This document shows, in pieces, positions 9,072 to 16,829 of a stretch of DNA of 36,044 nt. The notes below the pieces were generated by a model that saw only the letters and a program-made list of their open reading frames with translations, did no database searches and was not told the origin of the DNA. How positions within the stretch are numbered: the stretch's first letter is position 1; every line of letters begins with the position of its first letter. Source of the DNA: Acidobacteriaceae bacterium (lineage in GTDB: Bacteria > Acidobacteriota > Terriglobia > Terriglobales > Acidobacteriaceae). The position numbers and the translations under genes are program-made. The stretch is taken from the NCBI GenBank assembly GCA_030838305.1, contig JAUTWY010000455.1, forward strand, positions 1-36,044, written 5' to 3'.

Positions 9072-9754
9072 AAATTAACCGGAACCTTCACTACTTTCCT
9101 CTGAATCGCCCACATTACCAGCTCCGCCTTATTGTGGATGCCAAGCTTCCGCATCAGATTGAACTTGTGAGCGTCCACCGTCTTAATGCTGAGTCCCAGA
9201 ACTGTTGCCGCCGATCGCACGGTTCTTCCTTCCGCCAACAGCTTCAGCACTTCGCGCTCGCGAGCGGTAAGTGTGCGTTCTTGCCGGAATAATGTTGTGG
9301 TGGGGCGCTGTGGATCTGGTTGTGAGAACGCCTCCCGGTCATTCGGCTGATTCGCAGCGTTGCGGACCATTTCCACCAGTTCTCCCGCGGAAGTTTGCCG
9401 AACCGCGCAGCTTTGCTCTGCTGTCCGCAAATTTCCAAGCGGGAAGCCGGATTGTTCCTGGCCGCTCAAGAATACGATTTTGGTACGGGGAGACTCCCGC
9501 GCCACAAGAAGCTCAGCCTCAGCCGGCCGAAGCCCGAAGGTCGCGGAATCCGCGACCACCACATCCGGGCGAAACTCGTGAACCTTGCGCAAACCCTCTG
9601 CCGCGTTGCCGGCCTCGCTTACAACCTGGATGTCAGGCTCATCTTCCAGCAGTCGCCTCAGGCCTTCACGCAACAGAACGTGGTCGTGCACAAGTCCGCA
9701 ACGAATCTTGCGGTTCGAAACGAATACCTCCGTCGAATCTGTGCGTGGGGGCAC
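9068..9754 (-). CDS. Orphan NarL/FixJ-type response regulator with altered receiver
   Basis: The 228-residue protein has a receiver domain (about 17-135) and a C-terminal LuxR-type helix-turn-helix (LTAREREVLKLLAEGRTVR, LGLSIKTVDAHKFNLMRKL). In the receiver the phospho-acceptor Asp69 is kept (VVVADSA). However, the acidic pair reads H23-D24 instead of two acids, and the usual Lys before the last helix is Arg (CAVRQTSAGEL). Phosphorylation may thus be inefficient or absent. The start is GTG at 9754, supported by AAGGAG at 9760-9765 (reverse strand) with 5-nt spacing. No histidine kinase gene is nearby. It is divergent from aroC and convergent with the HAD gene. Confidence 0.88.
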   Translation of the reverse strand: MPPRTDSTEVFVSNRKIRCGLVHDHVLLREGLRRLLEDEPDIQVVSEAGNAAEGLRKVHEFRPDVVVADSATFGLRPAEAELLVARESPRTKIVFLSGQEQSGFPLGNLRTAEQSCAVRQTSAGELVEMVRNAANQPNDREAFSQPDPQRPTTTLFRQERTLTAREREVLKLLAEGRTVRSAATVLGLSIKTVDAHKFNLMRKLGIHNKAELVMWAIQRKVVKVPVNF

Positions 9755-9843
9755 ACAGTCTCCTTAGTTTGGCCAGAACGTTTGCGAAATGACGCGAGCG
9801 GAGGGACAGAACCCAAACTACAAAAATAATGAGCGTTTCACGT

Positions 9844-9852
9844 ATTGTAGCA
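9844..9852 (-). promoter_or_regulatory. Candidate extended -10 promoter of the response regulator
   Basis: On the reverse strand TGC-TACAAT forms an extended -10 element about 90 nt upstream of the GTG start. No recognisable -35 accompanies it, which is tolerated for extended -10 promoters. Confidence 0.3.
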
Positions 9853-9970
9853 ATCATTCGTGCCGGTGCGCCTGAAAAAGAATCACTCTATTGCCACTTT
9901 GTAGCGGATCGTGCGGGGGCGACACCTTCTGTTTACCACGCAGAAAATTCCAGCGAGCCGCCGCATCAGG

Positions 9971-9976
9971 TAGAAT
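9971..9976 (+). promoter_or_regulatory. Candidate -10 box directly before aroC
   Basis: TAGAAT ends 9 nt before the aroC ATG, and there is no Shine-Dalgarno in between. This fits a leaderless or near-leaderless transcript. The -35 region (TTCCAG at 9948-9953, 17-bp spacer) is poor. Confidence 0.3.
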
Positions 9977-9985
9977 CGAGCACTT

Positions 9986-11158
9986 ATGCTGCGTTACTTC
10001 ACAGCCGGAGAATCTCACGGCGAAGCCCTGGTCGCATTCCTGTCGGGCCTGCCTGCCGGGCTCAAAGTCGACCAGGCATTTCTCGATCGCGAACTCTGGC
10101 GCCGGCAGCAAGGCTACGGGCGCGGCGGCCGCATGAAGATCGAGCGCGATACGGCTCACATTCTCTCCGGCGTTCGGCATGGCATGACGATAGGCTCGCC
10201 AATTTCGGTGCAACTCGAAAACAGAGATTGGAAGAACTGGCAGGAGGCATTACCGGTTGCCGAGGGCGATCCCGCCCGTCACAAGCGTGTAGCTTCTCCC
10301 CGGCCCGGGCACGCGGATTTGGCGGGGGCTCTGAAATACAATTTCTCCGAAGCTCGCTACGTTCTGGAGCGTGCCTCGGCCCGCGAATCAGCGGCGCGCG
10401 TCGCCATCGGCGCACTCACCAAGACGTTCCTGCGCGAACTCGGCATCGAGGTTCTCAGCCACGTGGTCGCTGTCGGCAGCGTCGTCCTGCAGCAAGAGGT
10501 CTCGTGGAAGCAGATTCAGGAGCTTTACAATCAGGATGAAATTTTGCTGAACTGTGCCGATCCGCAAATTCAGAATGGCATGAAGGAGCAAGTGGATAAG
10601 GTTTTGAAAACTGGTGACTCGGTGGGAGGAGTGTTTGAAGTCGTGGCCCACGGTGTGCCCCCCGGCCTCGGAACTTACGCGCAGTGGGACGAGCGGCTGG
10701 ACGGTCTGCTGGCCGGAGCAGTTATGTCTCTGCAAGCGGTGAAGGCGGTTGAGATCGGCGCAGGAGTTACCGCCGCGGCTTCTCCCGGCTCGGCCGTGCA
10801 CGACGAAATCGGCTACGGCCAGCCGGCAGCCTTTACCGCGTTCACTCGCAATCGTAACAACGCGGGCGGAATTGAAGGCGGCGTTTCCAACGGTGAGGAG
10901 ATTCGCGTGCGCGGCTATCTGAAGCCGATTTCCACTTTGCGCCGTCCGCTAAAATCTGTCGATTTCGCTACCCGTGAACCCGTGAGCGCGGCCTATGAGC
11001 GTTCCGATGTTTGTGTGGTTCCCGCCGCTGGAGTTGCGGCCGAAGCCATGGTCGCCCTTACTCTGGCGCGCTGTGCACTCGACAAGTTCGGCGGCGACTC
11101 CTTGGGAGAGACTTTGCGCAATTTCCAGGGCTATTGCCTGCAACTAAAAAACTACTGA
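9986..11158 (+). CDS. aroC: Chorismate synthase
   Basis: The 390-residue protein catalyses the last step of the shikimate pathway: 5-enolpyruvylshikimate-3-phosphate to chorismate, using reduced FMN. It opens with the family start RYFTAGESHGEALVAF and contains GRGGRMKIERD, the GSPISVQLENRDW region, PRPGHADLAGALKY, the RASARESAARVA signature, and NNAGGIEGGVSNGEEI. Length is normal. The stop codon shares its last base with the start of def (TGATG), so the two genes are translationally coupled. A -10-like box sits immediately upstream. Confidence 0.97.
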   Translation: MLRYFTAGESHGEALVAFLSGLPAGLKVDQAFLDRELWRRQQGYGRGGRMKIERDTAHILSGVRHGMTIGSPISVQLENRDWKNWQEALPVAEGDPARHKRVASPRPGHADLAGALKYNFSEARYVLERASARESAARVAIGALTKTFLRELGIEVLSHVVAVGSVVLQQEVSWKQIQELYNQDEILLNCADPQIQNGMKEQVDKVLKTGDSVGGVFEVVAHGVPPGLGTYAQWDERLDGLLAGAVMSLQAVKAVEIGAGVTAAASPGSAVHDEIGYGQPAAFTAFTRNRNNAGGIEGGVSNGEEIRVRGYLKPISTLRRPLKSVDFATREPVSAAYERSDVCVVPAAGVAAEAMVALTLARCALDKFGGDSLGETLRNFQGYCLQLKNY

Positions 11159-11667
11159 TGATTTACCCCATTGTGAAATTCGGAAATCCCGTGCTTGAAA
11201 AGCCGGCGGAGAAGGTCACGGTCTTCAACGATGAACTGAAGAAGTTGATCGCAGACATGTTCGAGTCAATGTATGCTGCCCGCGGCGTGGGGCTGGCCGC
11301 GCCGCAGATCGGAATTTCGCGCCGTATCGCGGTAGTGGACGTCACGTTCAAAGAAGATCCCGACGCCAAACTCGTCCTCATAAATCCTGAGATCATTCAT
11401 AAGGAAGGCCGGCACGCGCAGAGTGAGGGCTGTCTCAGTATTCCTGACTTCCGCGAAAACGTGAGCCGTGCGCAAGTTGCCACGGTGCGCGCTCAAGATG
11501 TGACGGGGAAGGTTTTCGAGAAGACCGGCGACGACTTGCTGGCCCGCGCTTTTCAACATGAAACCGATCACCTGAATGGCAAGCTCTACATCAGTCACAT
11601 CAGCGCGCTCAAGCGCGACTTGATCAAGCGCAAAATCCGCAAACTGGTCAAAGCGGGAGAATGGTAG
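11158..11667 (+). CDS. def: Peptide deformylase
   Basis: The 169-residue enzyme removes the formyl group from nascent N-terminal methionine. All three metal-site motifs are present: GVGLAAPQIG, EGCLSIPD (the Cys ligand) and HETDHLNGKLY (HExxH). The start ATG overlaps the aroC stop codon. Longer frames reach into aroC and are ignored because MIYPIVKFGNPVL is the usual N-terminus. It is followed by fmt, which makes the formyl-methionyl-tRNA that creates deformylase substrates, a classical pairing. Confidence 0.97.
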   Translation: MIYPIVKFGNPVLEKPAEKVTVFNDELKKLIADMFESMYAARGVGLAAPQIGISRRIAVVDVTFKEDPDAKLVLINPEIIHKEGRHAQSEGCLSIPDFRENVSRAQVATVRAQDVTGKVFEKTGDDLLARAFQHETDHLNGKLYISHISALKRDLIKRKIRKLVKAGEW

Positions 11668-11668
11668 A

Positions 11669-11714
11669 AGATTGAGTCATTGAGAGATTGAGTCATTCAG
11701 AGATTAGTCAATGA
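11669..11714. repeat. Three tandem 16-bp repeats between def and fmt
   Basis: AGATTGAGTCATTGAG (11669-11684) is followed directly by AGATTGAGTCATTCAG (11685-11700) and a decayed copy, AGATTAGTCAATGA (11701-11714). The repeat fills nearly the whole def-fmt gap and ends just before the AAGGA ribosome site of fmt. Confidence 0.85.
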
Positions 11715-11728
11715 ACTAAGGATTCAAT

Positions 11729-12676
11729 GTGTCAATGCCTCCCTCTCTCAATCTCGTCTTTTGCGGCACGCCGCAATTTGCCGTACCCACACTCGAGAGC
11801 CTGGTCGAGACGGGATTCAAGATCCAGCTCGTGGTGACGCAGCCGGACCGCCCTAAAGGGCGCGGCCTCGAAACCGTTTCGTCGCCAGTCAAGCAATCCG
11901 CGCTGAATTTAAAATTGCCCATCGCCCAGCCCGCAAGCATCAAGAACAATGCCGATTTCCGAGCTCAGCTCACCACCCTCAAGCCGGACGCCATCATCGT
12001 GGTCGGCTACGGCCGCATCATTCCACAATGGATGCTCGATCTTCCGCCGCTCGGCAACATCAATCTGCACGCTTCGCTCCTGCCGAAATATCGCGGGGCC
12101 GCGCCCATCCAGTGGGCGATTGCGCAGGGCGAGCCCATCACCGGAGCCACTACCATGAGAATTGACGCTGGCCTCGATACCGGCGACATTCTCTTACAGC
12201 AGGAAACTCCCATTGCTCCTGCCGACACTTCAGAGTCCCTTGCCCCGAAGTTGGCGACCCTGGGAGCTGACCTTATGGTTACAACCTTGCGCGGGTTGCA
12301 AGCCGGCACGATCAACTCGCGCCAGCAAGATCACGCCCAAGCCACGCTAGCACCCATCCTCAAGAAGGAAGATGGCCTGATCGATTTCTCCCGCCCCGTG
12401 AACGAGATACTGAATCGCATGCGCGGCTTTCAGCCGTGGCCGGGCGCATACACGAAGTTCCGCGGGAAGAATCTGCAAGTATGGAAGGCAGAGAGGTTCG
12501 ATCGAGCTCTGCCTCCATCCGAGCTCAAGGTAGAAGGTGATTGTCTTTTTGTCGGTTGCGGCGAGGGTACCGCGATCGAACTCCTCGGATTGCAACTGGA
12601 GGGCAAGAAACGAAGCTCTGCTTCCGATTTCCTTCGAGGCTATCGCCCTCATTCCGGCGAGAAACTTGGCGCTTAA
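11729..12676 (+). CDS. fmt: Methionyl-tRNA formyltransferase
   Basis: The 315-residue enzyme transfers a formyl group from 10-formyl-tetrahydrofolate to initiator Met-tRNA. The N-terminal hydrolase-like domain shows LVFCGTPQFAVPTLESL, INLHASLLPKYRGAAPIQWA (the HxSLLP formyl-folate site) and GLDTGDIL. The C-terminal OB domain has the usual RGFQPWPGAYT. AAGGA at 11718-11722 lies 6 nt before the GTG at 11729 and favours it over the ATG at 11735. The def-fmt-rsmB order is conserved across many bacteria. Confidence 0.96.
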   Translation: MSMPPSLNLVFCGTPQFAVPTLESLVETGFKIQLVVTQPDRPKGRGLETVSSPVKQSALNLKLPIAQPASIKNNADFRAQLTTLKPDAIIVVGYGRIIPQWMLDLPPLGNINLHASLLPKYRGAAPIQWAIAQGEPITGATTMRIDAGLDTGDILLQQETPIAPADTSESLAPKLATLGADLMVTTLRGLQAGTINSRQQDHAQATLAPILKKEDGLIDFSRPVNEILNRMRGFQPWPGAYTKFRGKNLQVWKAERFDRALPPSELKVEGDCLFVGCGEGTAIELLGLQLEGKKRSSASDFLRGYRPHSGEKLGA

Positions 12677-12727
12677 TCCAGGGCGAAGTTCTTCCCCACT
12701 TCGGTTGCTTCCGTCATACTTGCCATT

Positions 12728-14116
12728 GTGAAATCAAAGCGTCCAGACTCGGATCCCGCAGTCTCGCCAGCCCGTTCTGCGGCTTTCGATATCCTCATTC
12801 GCGTCGACCGCGAGTCCTCCTATGCCTCCGAACTTCTTCATTCCCGGACATACGACCGTCTCTCCGTGGTCGACCACTCTTTGGCAACGGAACTGGTCAT
12901 GGGCGTTCTACGCTGGCGATCGCTGCTCGACGTACAAATCGCAGGGGTTTCCGCCCAACCGCTTTCCAAACTCGATCTCGAAATCCTGACTGCACTTCGC
13001 CTTGCGGTTTACCAACTGGGCTGGCTGGATCGCGTTCCAGCCCGTGCCGCGATCAATGAGAGCGTCGAATTGGTCAAACGCGCCCGTAAGCGTTCAGCCG
13101 CTTCTTTCGTCAATGCTGTCTTGCGTAAGCTCGCCAGCAGCAGCCTCGGCCGCCAGTTCTCGCAATCGATGCTGAATGGATCTTCTGCCGAAGGCCTTGC
13201 CAGCAGCAGCGCGCATCCACGATGGCTTATCGAACGCTGGACTCAAGCCTTTGGAATCGAAACAGCGCACCGGATTTGCGAATACGACCAGTCGGTTCCC
13301 ACTACCGCAATTCGCATTCGTCATCCCGAGGCGGAAGCCCAACTCAAAGCTGAGGGCGTCGAAGTCGTGCGGGGCGTTCTACTTTCCTCGGCACGGCGCG
13401 TTGTGCATGGAGACATTACCAAGTCTGCAGCGTTCCGGGGAGGCTTATGCGGCATTCAAGACGAAGCATCGCAGTTGGTCGCAGCTCTGGTCGGCCGCGG
13501 GGCAAACATTCTGGATTGCTGTGCGGCTCCCGGAGGAAAAACTGCGGCCATCGCGGATCGCAATCCCACTGCGGATATCGTTGCCGTCGATCTTCACCCA
13601 CACCGGGCGCGGCTGCTGCAAACATTGCGGCGCGGGAATTATCGGGCGGAGGCGCACAGCCCGAATGTCCAGGTGGTGGCCGCCGATGCGCAAAGGCTGC
13701 CTTTTGCCACAAGATTCAACCGTGTGCTCGCTGACGTGCCTTGCTCCGGCACGGGCACCCTCGCCCGCAATCCAGAAATCAAATGGCGTCTCACGCCCGA
13801 AGATCTCGCTGCTCTGCAAGTGCGCCAGGTCGCGATCCTCCGTTCGGCGATGACCCAGGTCACTGATGGAGGACGTCTGATTTATTCCACATGCTCCCTG
13901 GAGAGAGAAGAGAACGAAGATGTCGTTGAGTTGGCCCTGGCCCAGGACTCATCATTCCGTGTGATTGACTGCCGCGGGGAGCTTGAGCAATTGCGACAAG
14001 AACAAGAATTAGTGTGGCCAGATGCTTCCGGGCTCACTCGCGGTCCCTACCTTCGTACTTTTCCCGGGGTCCATCCCTGCGACGGATTCTTTTCTGCGAT
14101 CCTGGAGAAAATCTAG
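12728..14116 (+). CDS. rsmB: 16S rRNA m5C967 methyltransferase
   Basis: The 462-residue protein has an N-terminal NusB-like RNA-binding domain (ARSAAFDILIRV through about residue 150). A SAM-dependent methyltransferase domain follows: GGLCGIQDEASQLVA, the SAM-binding loop DCCAAPGGKTAAIAD, the catalytic DVPCSGTGTLARNPEIKW (PC motif) and STCSLEREENEDVV (TC motif Cys). The start is GTG at 12728. No Shine-Dalgarno is seen, but CATACT at 12715-12720 lies 7 nt upstream, suggesting a leaderless message. It belongs to the def-fmt-rsmB cluster. Confidence 0.95.
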   Translation: MKSKRPDSDPAVSPARSAAFDILIRVDRESSYASELLHSRTYDRLSVVDHSLATELVMGVLRWRSLLDVQIAGVSAQPLSKLDLEILTALRLAVYQLGWLDRVPARAAINESVELVKRARKRSAASFVNAVLRKLASSSLGRQFSQSMLNGSSAEGLASSSAHPRWLIERWTQAFGIETAHRICEYDQSVPTTAIRIRHPEAEAQLKAEGVEVVRGVLLSSARRVVHGDITKSAAFRGGLCGIQDEASQLVAALVGRGANILDCCAAPGGKTAAIADRNPTADIVAVDLHPHRARLLQTLRRGNYRAEAHSPNVQVVAADAQRLPFATRFNRVLADVPCSGTGTLARNPEIKWRLTPEDLAALQVRQVAILRSAMTQVTDGGRLIYSTCSLEREENEDVVELALAQDSSFRVIDCRGELEQLRQEQELVWPDASGLTRGPYLRTFPGVHPCDGFFSAILEKI

Positions 14117-14123
14117 AAGCCGA

Positions 14124-14900
14124 TTATCGAACTTCGAAATTCAGCACTGCACCCGCCAGAACTTTCTGTCCCGCCGGCGGCCACTGCGTAACGATCATGC
14201 TGGCTGGCGAGGGCTGCGGCGGCGCAGGAGATGGGGAGGGGGCTGTGCTCGCTGTTGCGGAATTCGGCGCAACCGCGTTCGCCTGCGCGGGAGCCATGCT
14301 CACGGTCCCCAGCCGGAAACCTGCGTCCTGCAGCGTCCGACTCGCAGTGCCCAACGGTTGTCCGACAAAGTTCGGCACCACGAATGCCGGCGCATCGGCC
14401 GTCACCGTCACCAACAAACTCGTTTTCGGAGCCGCCACCTGGCTTGCGTTTGCCGGAGGACTCTGCGCCACCACCAGGTCGGTTGGAGTTCCCGGCAACT
14501 GAATCTCGGTGATCGAAGCCACTTCCAGTCCGCGGCGCCGGATGTTTAACTCCGCTGCGCGCTCACTTTGCCGGGTTACATCGGGAATCGAAACGCGCTG
14601 TGGCCCCATGCTCTGCGCCACCCGTAACTGCCAGCCGCGCCGCACTTTCGTCCCAGGCAGCGGCATTTGGGTCATGATCCTTCCCTCCGGAATCGTTGCA
14701 CTGTAGTACTGGCGCTCCACCTCAATCTGGAACCCAAGCCCGGAAACAGAGCGTTCGGCATCCGGAGGGGTCAGGCCAAGGACTGCGGGCACTTCCACTT
14801 CCTGACCGTGAATCGCAAATCGCATGGCCGTCAATGCCGACACCAGCGCCACCACCACCAGCGCCAGCGCCAGCATCGCGAAGCGAAATAGAGGCTTCAT
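14124..14900 (-). CDS. Membrane-anchored protein with three PASTA domains
   Basis: A single N-terminal transmembrane segment (about 5-25) anchors a 258-residue protein with three PASTA repeats: about 35-100 (VPAVLGLTPPDAERSV), 105-170 (IPDVTRQSERAAELNIRRRG) and 175-258 (VPNFVGQPLGTASRTLQDAG). The last repeat has an Ala/Pro/Ser-rich insert of about 20 residues. PASTA domains bind peptidoglycan-like ligands in serine/threonine kinases and penicillin-binding proteins; here neither a kinase nor a PBP domain is present. It is convergent with rsmB, separated by 7 bp. Confidence 0.85.
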   Translation of the reverse strand: MKPLFRFAMLALALVVVALVSALTAMRFAIHGQEVEVPAVLGLTPPDAERSVSGLGFQIEVERQYYSATIPEGRIMTQMPLPGTKVRRGWQLRVAQSMGPQRVSIPDVTRQSERAAELNIRRRGLEVASITEIQLPGTPTDLVVAQSPPANASQVAAPKTSLLVTVTADAPAFVVPNFVGQPLGTASRTLQDAGFRLGTVSMAPAQANAVAPNSATASTAPSPSPAPPQPSPASMIVTQWPPAGQKVLAGAVLNFEVR

Positions 14901-14917
14901 AAGATTGATGCTAGCAA

Positions 14918-14923
14918 TTATAG
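14918..14923 (-). promoter_or_regulatory. Consensus -10 box of the PASTA gene
   Basis: A perfect TATAAT on the reverse strand lies 17 nt before the ATG, implying a leader of only about 10 nt. No matching -35 is obvious. Confidence 0.45.
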
Positions 14924-14980
14924 TGCGGCCATCAGGAACAACCTGACTTCATCCGTTTTTTATCGAGCCAGAAGGGCCTG

Positions 14981-15010
14981 TTGACGCATCTCATTTGTGG
15001 CGCTTATCAT
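14981..15010 (+). promoter_or_regulatory. Promoter of the DksA/TraR-family gene
   Basis: A -35 TTGACG at 14981-14986 and a -10 TATCAT at 15005-15010 are separated by 18 bp. The predicted start near 15017 leaves a leader of about 60 nt that contains two inverted repeats. Confidence 0.55.
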
Positions 15011-15014
15011 TTTT

Positions 15015-15053
15015 GTTTGGCCCAAACCCCACGGGCGGTTCTGGAGAACCGCC
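15015..15053. promoter_or_regulatory. Two adjacent inverted repeats in the DksA/TraR leader
   Basis: GTTTGG-C-CCAAAC (15015-15027) sits on the predicted transcription start. Six bp later comes the perfect 20-bp palindrome GGCGGTTCTGGAGAACCGCC (15034-15053). The first could be an operator. The second could be an operator or a leader hairpin; no T-run follows, so it is not an obvious terminator. Confidence 0.5.
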
Positions 15054-15079
15054 GGCGGATTTATAGAAGAAGTGAACTT

Positions 15080-15448
15080 ATGGATAAGAAGAAGTTAGAG
15101 GGATTTAAGAAGCGGCTGGAGACGCGGCAGCAGGATCTGCGCCGAACGGTCTCTCGCACCCAGGCGGATGGCCGCTCCGCTGACGAGGACACGGCGCAGG
15201 ATATTGCCGATCGCGCCGCCAGTTCCTACACCAAAGAATTTCTTTTCAGCCAGAGCAACAACGAGCGGCAGCTCCTGCAGATGGTCGAAAAGGCGCTGGC
15301 ACGGATTCGCGAGGGCAGTTTTGGCGAATGCATCCACTGCGGCAAGGAAATTAACGCCAAGCGCCTGGAGGCTGTGCCCTGGACGCGCCATTGCATTGAG
15401 TGCCAGGAAAAGCTCGAGCAGGGCTTGCTAGAAGAGGCTCCACGCTAG
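15080..15448 (+). CDS. DksA/TraR-family transcription factor
   Basis: The 122-residue protein has the DksA plan: a long coiled-coil hairpin with the tip motif DxxDxA (Asp41, Asp44, Ala46), and a C-terminal four-Cys zinc finger (C84-C87 and C105-C108, 17 residues between the pairs). DksA-type proteins bind the RNA polymerase secondary channel and, with ppGpp, adjust rRNA and stress promoters. The tip acidic residues needed for DksA action are kept. The ATG at 15080 is preferred over upstream frames because MDKKKLEGFKKRLE begins the coiled coil; AGAAGAAG upstream may serve as the ribosome site. It is about 120 residues, compared with 151 in E. coli DksA. Confidence 0.88.
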   Translation: MDKKKLEGFKKRLETRQQDLRRTVSRTQADGRSADEDTAQDIADRAASSYTKEFLFSQSNNERQLLQMVEKALARIREGSFGECIHCGKEINAKRLEAVPWTRHCIECQEKLEQGLLEEAPR

Positions 15449-15461
15449 TCGCGTTCCAGCT

Positions 15462-15489
15462 TTGACGGTGTTATTTTCCGGCTGATAAA
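15462..15489 (+). promoter_or_regulatory. Candidate promoter of the TPR membrane protein
   Basis: TTGACG at 15462-15467 and GATAAA at 15484-15489 are separated by 16 bp in the 98-bp gap after the DksA/TraR gene. Confidence 0.35.
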
Positions 15490-15546
15490 CTAAATAGTTC
15501 GTCCCACCAAGACAGAGACTCACAAGACCGAGACTGGAAGGTTGCA

Positions 15547-16272
15547 GTGCGCGCAGAAACCCGTCATCAACTTAAGCAGGATGCATTCAGCCGCGTCACC
15601 ATTGGGGCTGCCGAGAAGACTGCTCACTGGAGCGTCGCGCACAGGAGCACTCTGGCGATTGCTGCCGTCGCGGTTGTTGTAATCGTGGCCGCGGTGGCGG
15701 GCGGCTGGTATTACCTGAGCGCGCAAGATGAGAAGGCCAGCCTGGAGATGTTGCAGGCGGTCAGGACCCTGGAGGCTCAGTTGCGTCCCGCCGAAACGCC
15801 CGCGCAACCAGACGTTCCCAGCTTTACCTCCGCAAAAGAGCGTTCCGAGGCAGCGAAAAAACAATTTCAGGCGATTGTGGATAAATATCCGCACACCCGC
15901 ACGGCGGACATGGCACGCTACTTTTTGGGTGTGACCTCGGCAACCGCAGGCGATAATGTCGCAGCCGAAAGCAGTTTCAAGGCGGTGGCATCGACCGGCA
16001 ACAAAGAACTGGCTTCGGTCGCTAGGCTCGCGCTGGCGGCTCTCCACGGGAACACCAATCGTACCAAGGACGCCGTGGCGTTATACCAGGATCTGATCAA
16101 CCATCCCACGGCTTCGGTGAGCAAAGCCACCGCACAGTTACAACTGGCCGAGCTTTACCAGACCAGCAATCAGCCGCTGGACGCGAAACGTATCTACGAG
16201 CAGATCAAGAAGGACAATCCCGGCCCTGAAGCGGTGCAGATTGCGACCCAAAAACTTACGGAACTGAAGTAG
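15547..16272 (+). CDS. Membrane-anchored tetratricopeptide protein (YfgM/BamD-like)
   Basis: The 241-residue protein has a short cytoplasmic N-terminus and one transmembrane helix (about 35-58, rich in Ala/Val/Ile). A TPR array spans about 95-240 (AKKQFQAIVDKYPHTRTADM, AVALYQDLINHP, LAELYQTSNQPLDAKRIYEQ). The topology resembles the YfgM-type TPR proteins that accompany the Sec translocon and periplasmic chaperones; tol-pal TPR proteins are an alternative. The GTG start at 15547 is supported by GGAAGG ending 5 nt upstream. The 3' end overlaps the convergent PilZ gene by 79 bp. Confidence 0.8.
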   Translation: MRAETRHQLKQDAFSRVTIGAAEKTAHWSVAHRSTLAIAAVAVVVIVAAVAGGWYYLSAQDEKASLEMLQAVRTLEAQLRPAETPAQPDVPSFTSAKERSEAAKKQFQAIVDKYPHTRTADMARYFLGVTSATAGDNVAAESSFKAVASTGNKELASVARLALAALHGNTNRTKDAVALYQDLINHPTASVSKATAQLQLAELYQTSNQPLDAKRIYEQIKKDNPGPEAVQIATQKLTELK

Positions 16273-16709
16273 ACCCGGGCACCCCGCCCCCGCACCCCAA
16301 GAACAGCGTCAGACCTGCCTAGCAGCGTTTGTTCAATGACAAGCCGGCGGTAGGTCGCCTGAATGACTTCTTCTGCGGAGACTGATTGCACGAACTGGAA
16401 GCCGTAGCGGAAGGCATTCCTTTGGCGGACCACTGCATAAACCCTCACTGGGCCGAGGGGAAGAATAAATTCCAATTCCACCATTTCGTCCACGGGAACT
16501 TCAATTCTCAGTATGGCTGAGATTCCGGAATCGCTGAGGTCGACGGTGTGCCCCTTCAGCACGCCGCAGTTCCGGGAACTGATACTCATATTGACCTCAA
16601 GCTTGAACCGGGGCTGGCGACGACTGTCGGCCATGCCCCTACCGGCACTGGCTGCGGGCTGATTCTGACGTTCCAATTCTGCTTCTCCCCAACTTATCCC
16701 TATCGGCAT
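16194..16709 (-). CDS. PilZ-domain protein
   Basis: The 171-residue frame contains a PilZ domain at about 28-125. The c-di-GMP-binding signature is visible as RRQPRF (RxxxR-type) and DLSDSGIS (D/NxSxxG), followed by the usual beta-barrel (VELEFILPLGPVRVYAVVRQRN). PilZ proteins bind cyclic di-GMP and adjust motility, exopolysaccharide or gene expression. The last 45-50 residues lie beyond the normal domain, and about 26 of them are encoded antisense to the TPR gene. An internal Met at residue 26 (MADSRRQPRF, start 16634) may be the true start. No diguanylate cyclase lies nearby. Confidence 0.75.
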   Translation of the reverse strand: MPIGISWGEAELERQNQPAASAGRGMADSRRQPRFKLEVNMSISSRNCGVLKGHTVDLSDSGISAILRIEVPVDEMVELEFILPLGPVRVYAVVRQRNAFRYGFQFVQSVSAEEVIQATYRRLVIEQTLLGRSDAVLGVRGRGARVYFSSVSFWVAICTASGPGLSFLICS

Positions 16710-16829
16710 GAAGGAGCGGAAACTTTATTCTTGCACGCTTTTCTCACGAGCCCATTCCACTTTTTCTGCTGGTTGAGTAGGATGATTGTCCAGATTCAAT
16801 TACCGGGTTTTATTCCCATTGGAAAACCT

